Below, piece by piece: positions 48,858-59,165 of a stretch of 64,000 nt of DNA. Position numbers and translations under genes: made by a program. Under the pieces are notes generated by a model, which made no database searches, was not told where the DNA came from, and saw only the letters and a list, made by a program, of their open reading frames with translations. The stretch comes from Leptobrachium leishanense (taxonomy: Eukaryota > Chordata > Amphibia > Anura > Megophryidae), in the NCBI GenBank assembly GCA_009667805.1, contig CM019064.1, positions 385,206,049 to 385,270,048 on the forward strand, read 5' to 3'. Each line of letters begins with the position of its first letter. The first letter of the stretch is position 1.

Positions 48858-49311
48858 TAACCTATTCACTACTAAGTGATTTTCCAAAAATTCATTGTCA
48901 GGAAACACTGCGTTTCTGGAAAATTATTTTTAATAAATTATACAGTAAGAAATATTTTGGAATATTCCCAGTGCATTTCTTACAGTAACAAGCTATGTGA
49001 CAGGCAGATGTCGTCATCTGCTGGCCAAATGAGTTGCTGCAATTAGAACTGGAGAATCAAGGCTCCGGCCATCAGCAGGAGAAAGGACAGGACATTCCCC
49101 AAACAATTTTAAACAGTTTTAGCACCTTGGGCATCATGCCGGCGGTGCTAAAACTTTGGGGGGGGATCTCCTAGAGCCCAGAAAGTAAATAAAATTTGTT
49201 TGCAACAAATTAATTTCATTTGCAATCATTCAGCATAGCTCTATATCGTGTTAACGCGATCTCGGGCTGCTGTGTCTGTTTACACAATCATGGTAGTGAA
49301 GGGGCTAATAA
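48858..49311. mobile_element. MITE-like repeat with TTATTAACC ends, pair of 1503
   Basis: TTATTAACCTATTCACTACT at the left and GTAGTGAAGGGGCTAATAA at the right. Internal CAGTAAGAAATATTTTGGAA and CATTTCTTACAGTAAC form a hairpin shared with 1514-1556, followed by 'cgtcatctgctggcc'. Non-coding. Confidence 0.7.
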
Positions 49312-49427
49312 TAGATTACTGATTTATAGCTCACTGATAACCATTGTTAACTGTATAACTGATTATCCACCGGTGTATGTTTAATTTGTGCCTGTATACC
49401 ATTTTTGCTGTATGTTAATTGGCTTGA

Positions 49428-49500
49428 GGAAGGCTGCTTAGGCAACCAAACCATTGCTTTCTACTGAATAAATATCCAGCATCTGGAGTGCCTGTTCCGG
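49428..49500 (+). repeat. Decayed hammerhead-type repeat tail
   Basis: CTTGAGGAAG-GCTGC-TTAG-GCAAC-CAAACCATTGC keeps the layout of a hammerhead (CTGAnGA, stem II, GAAAC) with mutated core boxes. The following TACTGAATAAATATCCAGC and GGAGTGCC parallel the sequence after the 60.4-kb fold. It is a relic, not expected to cleave. Confidence 0.4.
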
Positions 49501-49787
49501 TCTTGTTATTTTGGTTCTTTCCTATGACTAATATTCCACTTTTAGGAACACCAAAAAATAGCCCCCAACTGCTGACTTAGTGACACCTGTGTAAGGATGA
49601 GTGTTGACCCTGTGCATGGATTATAAAATATTAAGATTTAGAAATTCCTCCCTATATTGTGACAATATTTAGAAATCCCCCCCCCCCCTATAGCATGACA
49701 CTGGGACTCTCAAGTGCGATTGGAAGGAATATTGAAGTATTAGGTGTCACACCATGATATATGACTATACGGGGCCGGAGTCAATAT

Positions 49788-50222
49788 GTTTAACACCTTC
49801 ACTACCATGATCGAGTATACACAATGTTCATAACCACCTGCATGTGTCCCAAGATCAAGTATACGCGATCTTGTCTTATTCTGGAGCATTGCAAAGGAAT
49901 TTTGTTTATGGCAAAGGAAATTAGTTTGCAAATTGGCTGCAGAATATGTTCTGTGAAGTGTCAGCACTTCAGGCAGGGCAGCCGATGTGTCGAAATTGTT
50001 TGAAGATCCATTTTTATCCTTCAAGGAAACACAGAGTCCAAGCTGTAAAGTAGTATCACTTTTTGGCTGCTAGAGGGAGCTCTGTGCTGACACTAGAGAT
50101 ATACATTAAAAGAGAATACTGTATATCTTTACTATGTGGGTGATGGAAAGCGATTTTCCATAAAACCACTGTTTTCTCCCAGTTTTATGGAAAAATCATT
50201 TGGTATTGAAGGTGTTAAAGGC
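49788..50222. mobile_element. TTTAACACC MITE
   Basis: TTTAACACCTTCACTACCAT at the left and ATTGAAGGTGTTAAA at the right. Inner repeats GATCGAGTATACAC and GATCAAGTATACGC are direct copies 50 bp apart. The ORF on the minus strand is incidental. Confidence 0.7.
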
Positions 50223-51239
50223 AATGTATCATTTTCCTTGCTATACTTCATACAGTGTGTAGGTTACTCTGTAATATAAGCTATAAATGACAAAACTCTA
50301 AATATGGGTGCGTTGTCTATTTGGACCACTTGCTTGTGATGATATGGAAACGTACATTCAGGACACAGACGATCAAAGTATGACTTTGACTCCAGTCTAG
50401 CAGACCAAAAAGCGGGTACAGATAAGCAGATCTGTTAATGATCTCGTGCCCATTCCCTGACTTTTTCGCCTTTTATCAGTTCATCCTGTTGTATGCACAA
50501 AGTATACAGCTTCTCAGAGATAATGTGAGAAATTCCTTGCAATTACCTTGAGTAAAGGTGGTTCTGAGAGTAGCAATTTGTAGGAGCCAGGAGCAACATG
50601 TACCTATCTCCAGAGAAGGGCTGTCAGGTCCCCAAACACTCAGCCTCCCAATAAAATACCCCCCCCCCCTTCATACTAAGAAAAGGGAGTGGGGTCCAAT
50701 AATTTTATACTGTTAAAAAAAAAAAATCCAACATCTTTTTTGTTTTTTTCATTTTCGGTCAAAAGCCAAAAAAAAATCCAAAATACCAGCCATGACTTTT
50801 AAAAATTAAAAAAAGAATCTGAACGCAAAAAAATAAACGGGGGTGAAAAAGCAATGCGCAGCCAAAGGGCTCTATGAAAGGCTTGGGAAGGCCTCATCAA
50901 GTGGATCCCCATTCTGAAGCGCCATTCTGCACAGGGCCCATGATGGGCGAAGATGGATTATTTTATAGAATTGGGGCTTTTTACACTCTTTTTCTTTTGG
51001 TTTATTATTATGTAGGTGGGCTCTTCCTGACCTGGGGGGTGTGGACATGCCCAGGAAAGAAACACACCCCAATGGATGCACATGAGAGGGGAATCGGGGA
51101 CGGAGAGGGGATCCCACCTTCCATAAAAACCTAGAATGTTGTGTATATACCCCACCTATATCACTGAAGCTCAAGCACCCCCCCCCCCACACACACAGTG
51201 CTAATAAGGAACAATATAATAGAACGAAAATGAGCTTAC
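50223..51239. other. Unassigned interval, no gene seen
   Basis: Contains poly-C and poly-A runs near 50660-50720 and 51175, and a diverged segment at 50870-51130. No coding region I can support. Confidence 0.4.
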
Positions 51240-51960
51240 AATGATTCAATGGCACTCACATACACCATAGGGTAGTAACTCAAATCTCCTGGTATGTACT
51301 AGTGTGGTAAAAGACAGAGAGAGCGCCACATAGCGTAAAAACATACAAATTTAATTGACAAAAGATATGATCGGAACCACTCACAATCAAAATGGCACAG
51401 CATAAATGAATAGGTGTGCAAAAACAGCATATAAAACACATTTAGGCAGTCACCACACGCCAGAGTTCGGTATTTGAGAGCCTTCGTCTTATGATGCATT
51501 CAACCTTCAGAATTGGGCATCACCGGACCAGCAACTCCCGTGGATAGATCAGCCCCCAGAGAATGAAGCGGAGCACCTGCTCGACGCGCTTCGTACATCA
51601 ACTTTCTCAAGGGCTTGGGAGTCCAGACGGTAAGTCCTCATTCAGTAGTCCCCAAAAGAACCCATTAGGAGAAAAAACGGGAACACCGGAGCACTTTGCA
51701 GCGCACCGGAAGTGGCAAATTGCCACCCAGAGTCTTCCAGCGTCCGGCGCCGGAAGTGACATTGTGATCCGCATTCGTCACCTTAGTTATGGGCATATGC
51801 TATGGAGGTAAGGGCAACCTTCCGAAACTAATCGGTTTCCCACAATCAAAGACCCGTAAAAACACATAAAAAAAACTTTGTAAACATCTTAAATGGAACA
51901 GCCTAGATATATTAGATATAGGAGGGTTATCTCCGAACCTTTGGTCACTAACAATTTATG
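51240..51960. repeat. Possible decayed PLE terminal repeat
   Basis: 'gacgcgcttcgtacatcaac' at 51576 and the following 'tttctcaagggc' look like the reverse complement of a PLE hammerhead region with mutated boxes. It is surrounded by Tm-like sequence typical of such repeats (51330-51480). Weak. Confidence 0.3.
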
Positions 51961-52250
51961 TATGTATTGTTTAATAAAGATTACGTTTTTATATTGGTTC
52001 ACTTCAAAACTTCAGTTGCTTATTGCACTTATACAGAATCAATTAGCACCCGCTGAAACCCCTCCATAAATAAGATGCTCACCTCTCATCCTGTGGCAAG
52101 AACGGTGGCCCGATCCGCTGCTTCTGGGTGACAAATAGTCCCCAGTCTCTGCTGCACGATCTTGTGAGAACTGGGTCCGGCCGTGGAATGCTCCACGGAG
52201 TTCTATGGACTCCAGGAGCTGATACTCGCAGCAGCGTGGAAGCGCTAGTC

Positions 52251-52413
52251 AGGGTTATTCAGAGAAAGGTGAAAATCAGGAGAAGAGAACCTAGACCAAA
52301 TGGTGGATTTGGAAAGTGAGATAAAAGGGTGAATTTTTCTGGTTTGGCTATTTTGACCTGGAATTTTCACTTCTCCAGTCATTCTCCTCAGTTTCACCTT
52401 TCTTTGAATAGAC
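52251..52413. mobile_element. Palindromic CAGGGTTATTCAGAG MITE
   Basis: Left CAGGGTTATTCAGAGAAAGG, right CCTTTCTTTGAATAG with a mutated last few bases. Internal GGTGGATTTGGAAAGTGAGA and TTTTTCTGGTTTGGC match 35453-35632. Confidence 0.75.
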
Positions 52414-52509
52414 TGGAGTGAGTATCATCTAGAGTAGCACTGTTTCGGAGCAGGCTGCTGAATTAGCTCCTGCCACAGAATAGTGTGGTAAAAAGAGGAT
52501 GCTACAGGG

Positions 52510-53576
52510 CATTGGCGTCACTAGGGTTGGTGTCACCCGGTGCGGTAACTTATGGTGTCACCCCCCCTCGAGTTTTACGGATTTATTTTTTTAACTACTC
52601 TTACTCCTAAATCAGTACTCCCATATAACACTGAATGCTCATACACACAGCGCACCTTACTGTGAGGTTTATTGCTGTGGAGCTCTCTCATATGCTCACA
52701 CATATTTTTGTCAACTGCCAGCAAGTACGGTGCCTGTTCGAAGGCAGTGAAAGCACACATGGATATATATTGCCCCCAGCAGCTCTGGATATATTGCCCC
52801 CAGCAGCTCACCCATGGATATATATTGCCCCCAGCTCACAATTATATATTGCCCCCAGCAGCTCACCCATGGATATATATTGCCCCAGCTCACATATGGA
52901 TATATTGTGCCTCAGCTCACATATGAATATATTGCCCCAGACCAGCTCACACATGGATATATTGCCCCAGACAGGCTCACACATGGATATATTGCCCCAG
53001 CTCTCATAGATACTGCCCCCAGCACACATAGATACTGCCCCCAGCACACATAGATACTGCCCCCAGCACACATGGATACTGCCCCCAGCACACATGGATA
53101 CTGCCCCCAGCACACATGGATACTGCCCCCAGCACACATGGATACTGCCGCAGCTCTCATGGATATGCCCCAGCAGCTCTCATGGATATGCCCCAGCAGC
53201 TCTCATGGATATGCCCCAGCAGCTCTCATGGATATGCCCCAGCAGCTCTCATGGATATTTCCCCCAGCAGCTCTCATGGATATTGCCCCCAGCTCATGGA
53301 TATGCCCCAGCAGCTCTCATGGATATGCCCCAGGAGCGCTCATGGATATTGCTTGGGCGCTCACCTGGGGCAGCCACGTGACCAGCTGCGATCTCGCGAG
53401 AACTCTGCTGGTGACGTGTTTCCACCAAGCGAGCGCTGAAGCTCCATAGCTTCGGACGCTCGCAGGGAGCAAACACTGCGTCGCAGGGTGAGACACCCGC
53501 CCTTAGGGTGACGGTGTCACCCTAAGGGCTGGTGTCACCTGGTGCGGGCCGCACCCCCCACCTTACGAAGCCAGTG
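52510..53576 (+). mobile_element. hAT-type element C carrying a minisatellite, TSD CTACAGGG
   Basis: Left end CATTGGCGTCACTAGGG, right end complement CTTACGAAGCCAGTG. The eight bases CTACAGGG stand on both sides (52502-52509 and 53577-53584). 1,067 bp. It shares with A and B the ~23-bp minisatellite and a following part with GCTCACCTGG and GCGATCTCGCGAGAAC-like GC-rich sequence, but its termini differ. It also has a piece of the ~62-bp repeat from the 3.5-kb element. A hairpin GCCCTTAGGGTGAC / GTCACCCTAAGGGC is at 53499-53529. No transposase. Confidence 0.93.
52748..53360 (+). repeat. Minisatellite array 3
   Basis: Units like CACATGGATATATATTGCCC plus CCAGCAGCT. Three zones: mixed 26-34-bp units (52748-53010), a run of six 22-bp CACATGGATACTGCCCCCAG-type units (53015-53150), and a run of 22-bp CTCATGGATATGCCCCAGCAG units (53150-53350). 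Zonal homogeneity points to local unequal exchange or slippage. Confidence 0.93.
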
Positions 53577-53652
53577 CTACAGGGAAACCTGCAGGCACAG
53601 GTTTTTCCGGTTAGCGTCCACATTTTTGTGCACTTCAAGGAATAGGGCTCAA

Positions 53653-53877
53653 TATCTTATCGCTAACCTTGGAACAGGACCCTGAATGCTCAGTTAGATG
53701 TCAATCCGAACTCCTACAAAGAAGATGAAATCAGCAGCATTCTCCTTCGCTGCAAAAAACAAAAAATGTAACAAATTGTATTTAAACATTTTATTAAACC
53801 CAACAATAGAATAAAAACCCCGACTTTTTATAGTGTTACTGTCCTCCAGTCACTCATCAGTTCAGCATTAACACCAT
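53653..53877. other. Short unassigned spacer
   Basis: AT-rich sequence with no identified feature. Confidence 0.4.
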
Positions 53878-54221
53878 CAGGGTTATTCAGAGAAAGGTGA
53901 AAACCAGGAAAATGACTGGAGAAAATTCTATCAGGGATATTCAAAAAGAGGTGAAAAACAGGAGAATGACTGGAGAATGGAAAATTCTAGGTCAAAATAT
54001 CCAAACCAGAAAAATTCGCCCATTTCTCACTTTCCAAATTGGCTATTTTGACCTAGAATTTTCCATTCGCCAGTCATTTTTCAGCTTTTCACCTCTCTCT
54101 GAATATCAGTATGTTAAAATAGTCAATTTGGAAAGTAAGATAATGGGAGAATTTTTCTAGTTTGGCTATTTTCACTTCTCCGGTCATTCTCCTGGTTTTC
54201 ACCGCTCTCCGAATAACCCTG
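53878..54221. mobile_element. Palindromic MITE inserted into its own kind
   Basis: The outer copy starts CAGGGTTATTCAGAGAAAGG (53878) and ends TCTCCGAATAACCCTG (54221). Near its middle, after 'gaaaattcta', a second copy begins CAGGGATATTCAAAAAGAGG (53932) and ends CTCTGAATATCAG (54109), after which the outer copy resumes at 'gttaaaatagtcaatttgg'. Both have the GAATGACTGGAGAATG-type arms of the 35453 family. Confidence 0.8.
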
Positions 54222-54639
54222 TATATATTAATTCACTCAAATGGTATAGATGAAATAAAAAAAAACACTCTTTGCATTCACAGCCTCTTGAAGAGCATGT
54301 TTGCCCTTAGTATTGGTGCCCTGTTGTTCCTGAAGCACAATAACACGTGGATTTGGATTTTTTGGCCTTAAAAATTATAAATTCACAGATGTTATCCCAA
54401 TAAATAAATAAAACTTCAACAGAAAATCACATCATAAACACTGCTATCTTCCCCTGTATCTGGGCCTCAGAGAGGAGCTGATGACTAGCAGTGGTACTGT
54501 GCCAGCGTCATCATCCTCCATTAGCATCCAAGCAATAATCTCTGCAGTCCCAGCACAGATTTTCCTGTCCACAGTACAGCAGCCATTTTAATGCAGCCTG
54601 TTGCATCAGATTCTATGAACTCGCTGACACAGTTCCCTG
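54222..54639. other. Upstream flank of SPRYD3, no element recognised
   Basis: AT-rich to mixed sequence. No promoter motif I can support here. Confidence 0.4.
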
Positions 54640-54925
54640 GAATGCAGTTATAACTCTCTTTTCCTGCCCACGCAACGCAACTAGAAGACGCATCGATCCC
54701 CGATCAAGCGCGTTGTCTCTTCCGTATAGCGCTCTTCGAGGACGCGTACTGTGCGCCGCTTTTCGAACGCCTTCATCGCTCTAGTACTCCTCCACGCAGG
54801 CTGCGCCCCTGGCTGTTTTCAGAATAAGGATTTGTGATTGGTCGACACTCACCATCCTTCTGAAAGCCAAGCTGCGATTGGCTGCGTTGCACCGAGGAAG
54901 GAGGAGGAAGTGGCTGCTGTTATCC
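54640..54925 (+). promoter_or_regulatory. SPRYD3: CpG-rich promoter of SPRYD3
   Basis: CpG density rises sharply (CGCAACGC, ACGCATCGATC, AGCGCGTTG, GGACGCGTAC, GTGCGCCGC) in an otherwise CpG-poor neighbourhood. Two reverse CCAAT boxes (ATTGG) stand at 54837-54841 and 54877-54881, about 40 bp apart, followed by purine-rich ETS-like GGAAGGAGGAGGAAGTG at 54896-54912. The layout is that of a TATA-less housekeeping promoter. Transcription probably starts at about 54890-54920. Confidence 0.75.
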
Positions 54926-54935
54926 ATGGCGGAAG
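54890..54935 (+). other. SPRYD3: SPRYD3 exon 1 (predicted, non-coding)
   Basis: Ends at 54935 before a good donor GTAAGG (54936-54941). Contains CCATGGCGGAAG, a combined YY1-like and ETS-like motif usual just after transcription starts. The ATG at 54926 would give ATG GCG GAA G, and on joining to exon 2 the next in-frame codon is a stop (AT-TAA), so it makes a four-codon upstream ORF in the same frame as the main start. Exon 1 limits, apart from the donor, are inferred. Confidence 0.65.
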
Positions 54936-55164
54936 GTAAGGGAGGTTGGTACTCGGTCATATGGTGGGAAGGTGAAGTCGTGGACTGTGATGGACAGAGT
55001 GGTGGTGGGACTGACTTGATATTTTGACGTCCTGCTGGTTTGTGATTAGGTTGGTGCATCTCTGTGGTTGAGGACTGAGCTGAGACCCCCTGTCCTCCAT
55101 TGGAGCCCAGATTTCCTGTACAGAGGACACTGATAAGAAGGGAACCGCTGGATCAGCATCTAAC

Positions 55165-55300
55165 ACAGGGTTTCAGCAATCTTGGCCTTCCAGATGTTTT
55201 GGAACTACATCACCCATGAGTCTCAGCCAACATGGCGAGTTTCTAAGCCTCGTGGGAGATGTAGTTCCAAAACATCTGGATGGCCAAGGCTGCTGACCCC
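55165..55300. mobile_element. Palindromic MITE in SPRYD3 intron 1
   Basis: 'agcaatcttggccttccaga' and TGTTTTGGAACTACATCACC on the left pair with GATGTAGTTCCAAAACATCT and 'ggccaaggctgct' on the right. A fragment of the same family is at 46925. Non-coding. Confidence 0.8.
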
Positions 55301-55891
55301 CCCCCCCCATCTAAGAAATGCATTATTTTTATTTTATTTATAGCATTTTTTTTTTTAGATTAGTACCTGGAACCCAATCCCCTTTCTCAACATTGTGGAA
55401 TAACATATGTTGACAAATACTATTAAGTGCCAACCTATTCAGTAGCGCTATATGATGGGTACCCCAAAATAGTGTGTTTGCAGAGAGGTGCAGGTCCAAG
55501 CTCATAAGAAGTGGCAATCTAAAGGGGGGAATAAAGCAAATGTCATTTATAACAGGGGTAGGTTTATTAGAGGCGCTCCAGCACTATAATGCTAATAAAG
55601 CGAATCTCACAATGTTATGGGTGTATAAGAGCGTGCAATATGTGTGTTTTTGTTACTTCTCCTAATTTGGTGGTATGTGCAGGGCTGTCAAGCTCACGAC
55701 CCCCTCCCCCTATGTTGATGCCGACAATTTCCAGAATTCTTTCAATGCAATAGGGGGGTTGCAGTTCAGGCACATCTGGGGCTGGAGTTTGACAGCTCTG
55801 AGTCCGTGGAATTCCTGCACTTGTGGCAAAGCATTATGAGACATGTAGTTCTGATAGATTAGAATTTTTTTTTTTTTTTTTATTCTCACAG
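55301..55891. other. SPRYD3: Rest of SPRYD3 intron 1
   Basis: AT-rich DNA, with a diverged MITE-like segment at 55683-55860 ('gctgtcaagctcacgacccc' against 'gagtttgacagctctg'), and a strong polypyrimidine tract at 55864-55889 before the AG acceptor at 55890-55891. Confidence 0.6.
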
Positions 55892-56042
55892 ATTAAGACA
55901 TGGAAGAATTGAACATGGACGACTTGAACCTTCACTACCGATTCTTAAACTGGAGACGGCGTATTCGTGAGATCCGTGAAGTGCGCGCAGTGCGGTATCA
56001 GGAGAGAGCCAAACACATTGTGGTTGATGGAGATACTCTAAG
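55892..56042 (+). CDS. SPRYD3: SPRYD3 first coding exon
   Basis: Encodes the start of SPRY domain-containing protein 3, a conserved vertebrate protein with SPRY-type beta-sandwich domains that are thought to bind protein partners; its exact function is poorly known. The acceptor AG follows a long T tract (to 55891), and translation can start at ATG 55900 (MEELNMDDLNLHYRFLNWRR) or, in frame, at ATG 55915 (MDDLNLH). The family-conserved part starts at MDDLNLH. The reading continues IREIREVRAVRYQERAKHIV and VDGDTL. The exon ends in AG before the donor GTGGGG at 56043, splitting a Ser codon (phase 2). An in-frame TAA at 55894-55896 rules out a longer coding start through exon 1. Identity is from clear sequence recognition. 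Confidence 0.95.
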
Positions 56043-56528
56043 GTGGGGAAAGATCACTTCTTTTTTTTTCTTTTATTATTGTTTGGTCGTGTGTGTGTGT
56101 TTTTAATGAATCTCTCGCACAAATTTATACACACTGCTCCTACTGTCCGTTTACTGTAAAATGTCAGCAAGATGTCAGATTCCTCCTGTTTATACTGACG
56201 CTCCAGCTGCTCTGATTCCTGTAACGCAGCTTTTGTTGTGCTTTTTTTTTTTCCACTTTGATGTCGAGTGCCTAAAGGACATGTATTCATTTAGTAATGA
56301 GTACCTCTGTAAAATATGTGCTGCGCCTTATTAATCAGTGTGTAACATGATCGGCTCAAGACTAGATTATGTCTAAACATTGCAATGACTGTTTTTATAC
56401 ACCATCTAATAATAATACTGTACATTGACATCGTTAAGGTGCTTTGAGCAGAATTTATGCTCTGATGTATCATTCCAAAGACCTAATGTCATTTTACAGA
56501 GAAATATATATTATATATAATCTATAAC

Positions 56529-56566
56529 CTGAAGAAGAGGGATCTACTCTTGAAAAGCTTGTCTTT
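56529..56566 (+). repeat. Hammerhead-like relic in SPRYD3 intron
   Basis: CTGAAGA (56529-56535), a short stem AGAG/CTCT, then GAAA (56552-56555) and AAGCTT. The following TTTTAAATGTAACGTTGGTC matches the sequence after the 60154 copy. The position expected for the cleavage base is unfavourable, so it is probably inactive. Confidence 0.45.
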
Positions 56567-57164
56567 TAAATGTAACGTTGGTCCAATTAAAAGGTATTGC
56601 TACGTCCTTTTTTTTTGTAGAGAAGATATTCAGGTAAATGAGGCCATGAATGCAGAATTGTTCTTGGCCCGAGGACAAAAACAGTACTGGAACAATATTG
56701 AACTTGGTAGAATTCCCAGAATATCACCACAGTAACTGCGTTCTGAGAGCAGACAACCAAGCGGTTCTGACATTGTGTGTGTATGTATATAGCTCTCAAA
56801 GAGATGGTCGCACACAAATAAAAAATAAAATAAAAAATGTTTATTTAAATCATCTCATAAAATGATTTAAATAAACTTTTTTGTTTTTTTTATCAGTGTG
56901 CAGCCATCTCTTTGATCTATATGCATACACCTTACTGGGCAGGCACTGAATTCTGTAGTTATTTTGTGATTATTATTATTATTATTATTATATATATTTT
57001 TTTTTGAGGTTGTGCTGGAATAGAAATTTTTTGCTTTAAAAAATAAATTAAAAAAAATATATATATTCGTAGATTAGGTAGGCCGTGTTAGTCCAGATGC
57101 CAAAATCACGAGTATAGCAGTCTGTAGTGATACCATTTTTTTATTGGACTAACGTTACATTTAC

Positions 57165-57205
57165 AGTACAAGCTTTCGAGAGTGAACCTCTCTCCGTCAG
57201 GTATA
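57165..57205 (-). ncRNA. Hammerhead-like fold in PLE terminal repeat (degenerate)
   Basis: On the minus strand: CTGACGG (consensus CTGAnGA, last base changed), stem II GAGAG/CTCTC with loop GTTCA, GAAA, palindrome AGCT and then TGTAC. Three base pairs of stem I (TAC/GTA) adjoin the core. The core A-to-G change probably weakens cleavage. Confidence 0.6.
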
Positions 57206-57497
57206 TTGAAGCTATCCTGAGCAGAATGATAGAATTAACATTGGGACATTAATCCGGCACACGGTTGGGGGTGTAGATGTTGTAACATCGCCAAATGGCA
57301 GGGTTAGAGTGGGGAAAGAAAAAATAGGAAAAAAAAAAAAAAAACGTTAAGGCACATGAGACAACAGTGATAAGATCACTTCAAAGGGAAAGTGAAAGCA
57401 CACACAGTGAGTATAAGAAGACACAGAATAAAAAAGTAAATAATAATTAAAAAAAAACAGGAAAGAGAAAACCAAACCCCACCCAGAATTATGACTA

Positions 57498-59165
57498 TTA
57501 TGTGACGTTGTTATGATAATGGGTTAAGAACCCCGAATCGACATTGAGTCCGGCATTTATGGTGTTAAAATATGTGATCATTTTCATTTCATATGTTTTG
57601 CGTTCACGATTGTCTTTAAGGTGTCCTTTTGAGAATTTTAATTCTGAGGTTTTGGATGGAGTGGCCTGTTAGATTGAAGTGATGTCCCACCGGGTTATTC
57701 AAAGCGAATCAAAAAGTCACCGCACGTTCGGTGACTTTTCGTTCTCTTCAATTCGGTGCAAATCGGCTTTACCATTTCGGCCACCCTGCCGTGTATTCAG
57801 CAAGCACCACAGGGCTGTCGAAGTGCAGGGAAAAGCTGCCGAAAACCCGGCGAATGCACGCTGAAAGCCTGTAAAGACCTCTGGATTAACCCGTCGAAGA
57901 CGCCGGAAAAACCCGAGCAGGGGCCGATCACATGCAGCACGCCTCCGGGGAAAAAGCTGACACCTTAGAAGAAGGCAGTGAATAAATTAGGAAAACCGTT
58001 TGCTTGAATGATTGAAAAGTGAAACGCTGTTTGCAAAGAAACTACTGAGAGAAAATGTCTGAAATTTACATATGAGATCCAATAAATGATCATAAAAAGG
58101 GCTGTTACAGAAAAATAAGTAAAGTTAAAAAAAAAATCCAGAAAAATGCTTAAAATATCCTAAAATATCTATCAATATAGAGACTTTTTAATGCAGAATT
58201 TTATAATAAACGGTTTATTAGATATTGAAAATATTCCCGTTTTTAATTAAATATTTTTAACATTGAAGCCTATGGGATTCTCCTGAATAAACCTGTCGAA
58301 TGAAACCACCGAATGGCAGGGCATTTCGGCAACCTTTCACTGCTGGTTTGTGTTCACTGAATAGACAAAGCAGTGCTTTTTTATGGGGATTTCACTGCCC
58401 TCGAACAGGCACCGAATGTGCAGGCAATTCGCCAGGATTTGGCGTATTGCCTGCTCTCTGGATAGCAGAATGGCCAAGAAAGGTAACCGAACGCTGATTT
58501 TCAGTGTTCAGTTACCTTTCTCCAGCCATTCGGATCTCTTTGAATAACCCTGTATGTATTTTCCTGGTGGTTCCTGATGGAGTGTATGTACTGGTTCATC
58601 CTGAGGTTCAGTTTAAGGCTGGTTTCGCCAATATAGCAGCCCTTATCACACGCCATGCACTGGATCATGTACACCACATTGTTGGATGTACAAAGGTACG
58701 GGCCCTTGATGTTGTGTGTGGCGTTGTTGTGCAGTGCTGCTGTCACATATATGTTGGCACAGTTTGCAGCGGGGTTTGTTGCAGCGTTTGTTCCATTCTG
58801 TATGTCACCCTGTTCGTGAGTGAGTTTGCTGTGGACCAGTTTTTGCCTCAGGTTTGGGGGTTGCTTGAATGCCAGTAAGGGGGGCTGTGGGAATATTTCT
58901 TTGAGCGCAGGGTCCTCTGTCACCAGTCGGCACAACAACGCTAGGAGCCCACAATGTACGTCTGCGGGTCTAAGGGAGACCCGTGGACAGGACGTACATG
59001 GTAAGTCAGCGGTCGGGAAGGGGTTAAAATGTTCTTCGAGGATTTTAATTCTGAGGTTTTGAATGGAGTGGCCTGTTAGATTGAAGTGATGTCCCACTGG
59101 GGTACAATATGTATTTTCCTGGTGGTTCTTGATGGAGTGTCTGTGCTGGTTCATCCTGAGATTTA
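57498..59165 (-). pseudogene. PLE GIY-YIG endonuclease, two partial tandem copies, interrupted
   Basis: Downstream copy, read on the minus strand from 58930: TEDPALKEIFPQPPLLAFKQ, PPNLRQKLV, then GPYLCTSNNVVYMIQCMACD and GCYIGETSLKLNLRMNQYIH, the VVY...YIGET signature of a PLE GIY-YIG nuclease. It is broken at NHQENTY by the element at 57691-58552 and resumes beyond it with HSIQNLRIKIL-type sequence and KTYEMKMITYFNTINAGLNV, ending FLTHYHNNVT and a TAA at 57498-57500. The upstream copy (59165-59035) repeats NLRMNQHRHSIKNHQENTYC and VGHHFNLTGHSIQNLRIKIL. Dead, but the domain is unmistakable. Confidence 0.85.
57691..58552. mobile_element. CAGGGTTATTC-family element, copy 3, inside the PLE
   Basis: Left CGGGTTATTCAAAGCGAATC, right GGATCTCTTTGAATAACCCTG (counted as GATCTCTTTGAATAACCCTG). 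Compared with the uninterrupted PLE sequence at 59086-59110, about 15 bp next to the left end (tggggtacaata) are missing, so the left junction has a small deletion and no target duplication can be read. 862 bp; contains the family's hairpins in reverse order. Confidence 0.85.

Larger units (their letters stand above)
52030..53652 (+). mobile_element. GAGCCCTATTCC element, third copy, split twice
   Basis: Pieces at about 52030-52250, 52414-52509 and 53585-53652 match 26470-26844 and 15050-15365 in order ('caaatagtccccagtctc', 'ggatgctacagggaaacctgcagg') and end GGAATAGGGCTC. A MITE (52251-52413) and hAT element C (52510-53576) have inserted. The left terminus is not clear. Confidence 0.65.

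Noticed and set aside
56629..56735. Extra SPRYD3 exon after TTTTTTTTGTAG at 56621
   Set aside because: The exons at 55892 and 63916 join in frame with the conserved family sequence, so nothing is missing between them.
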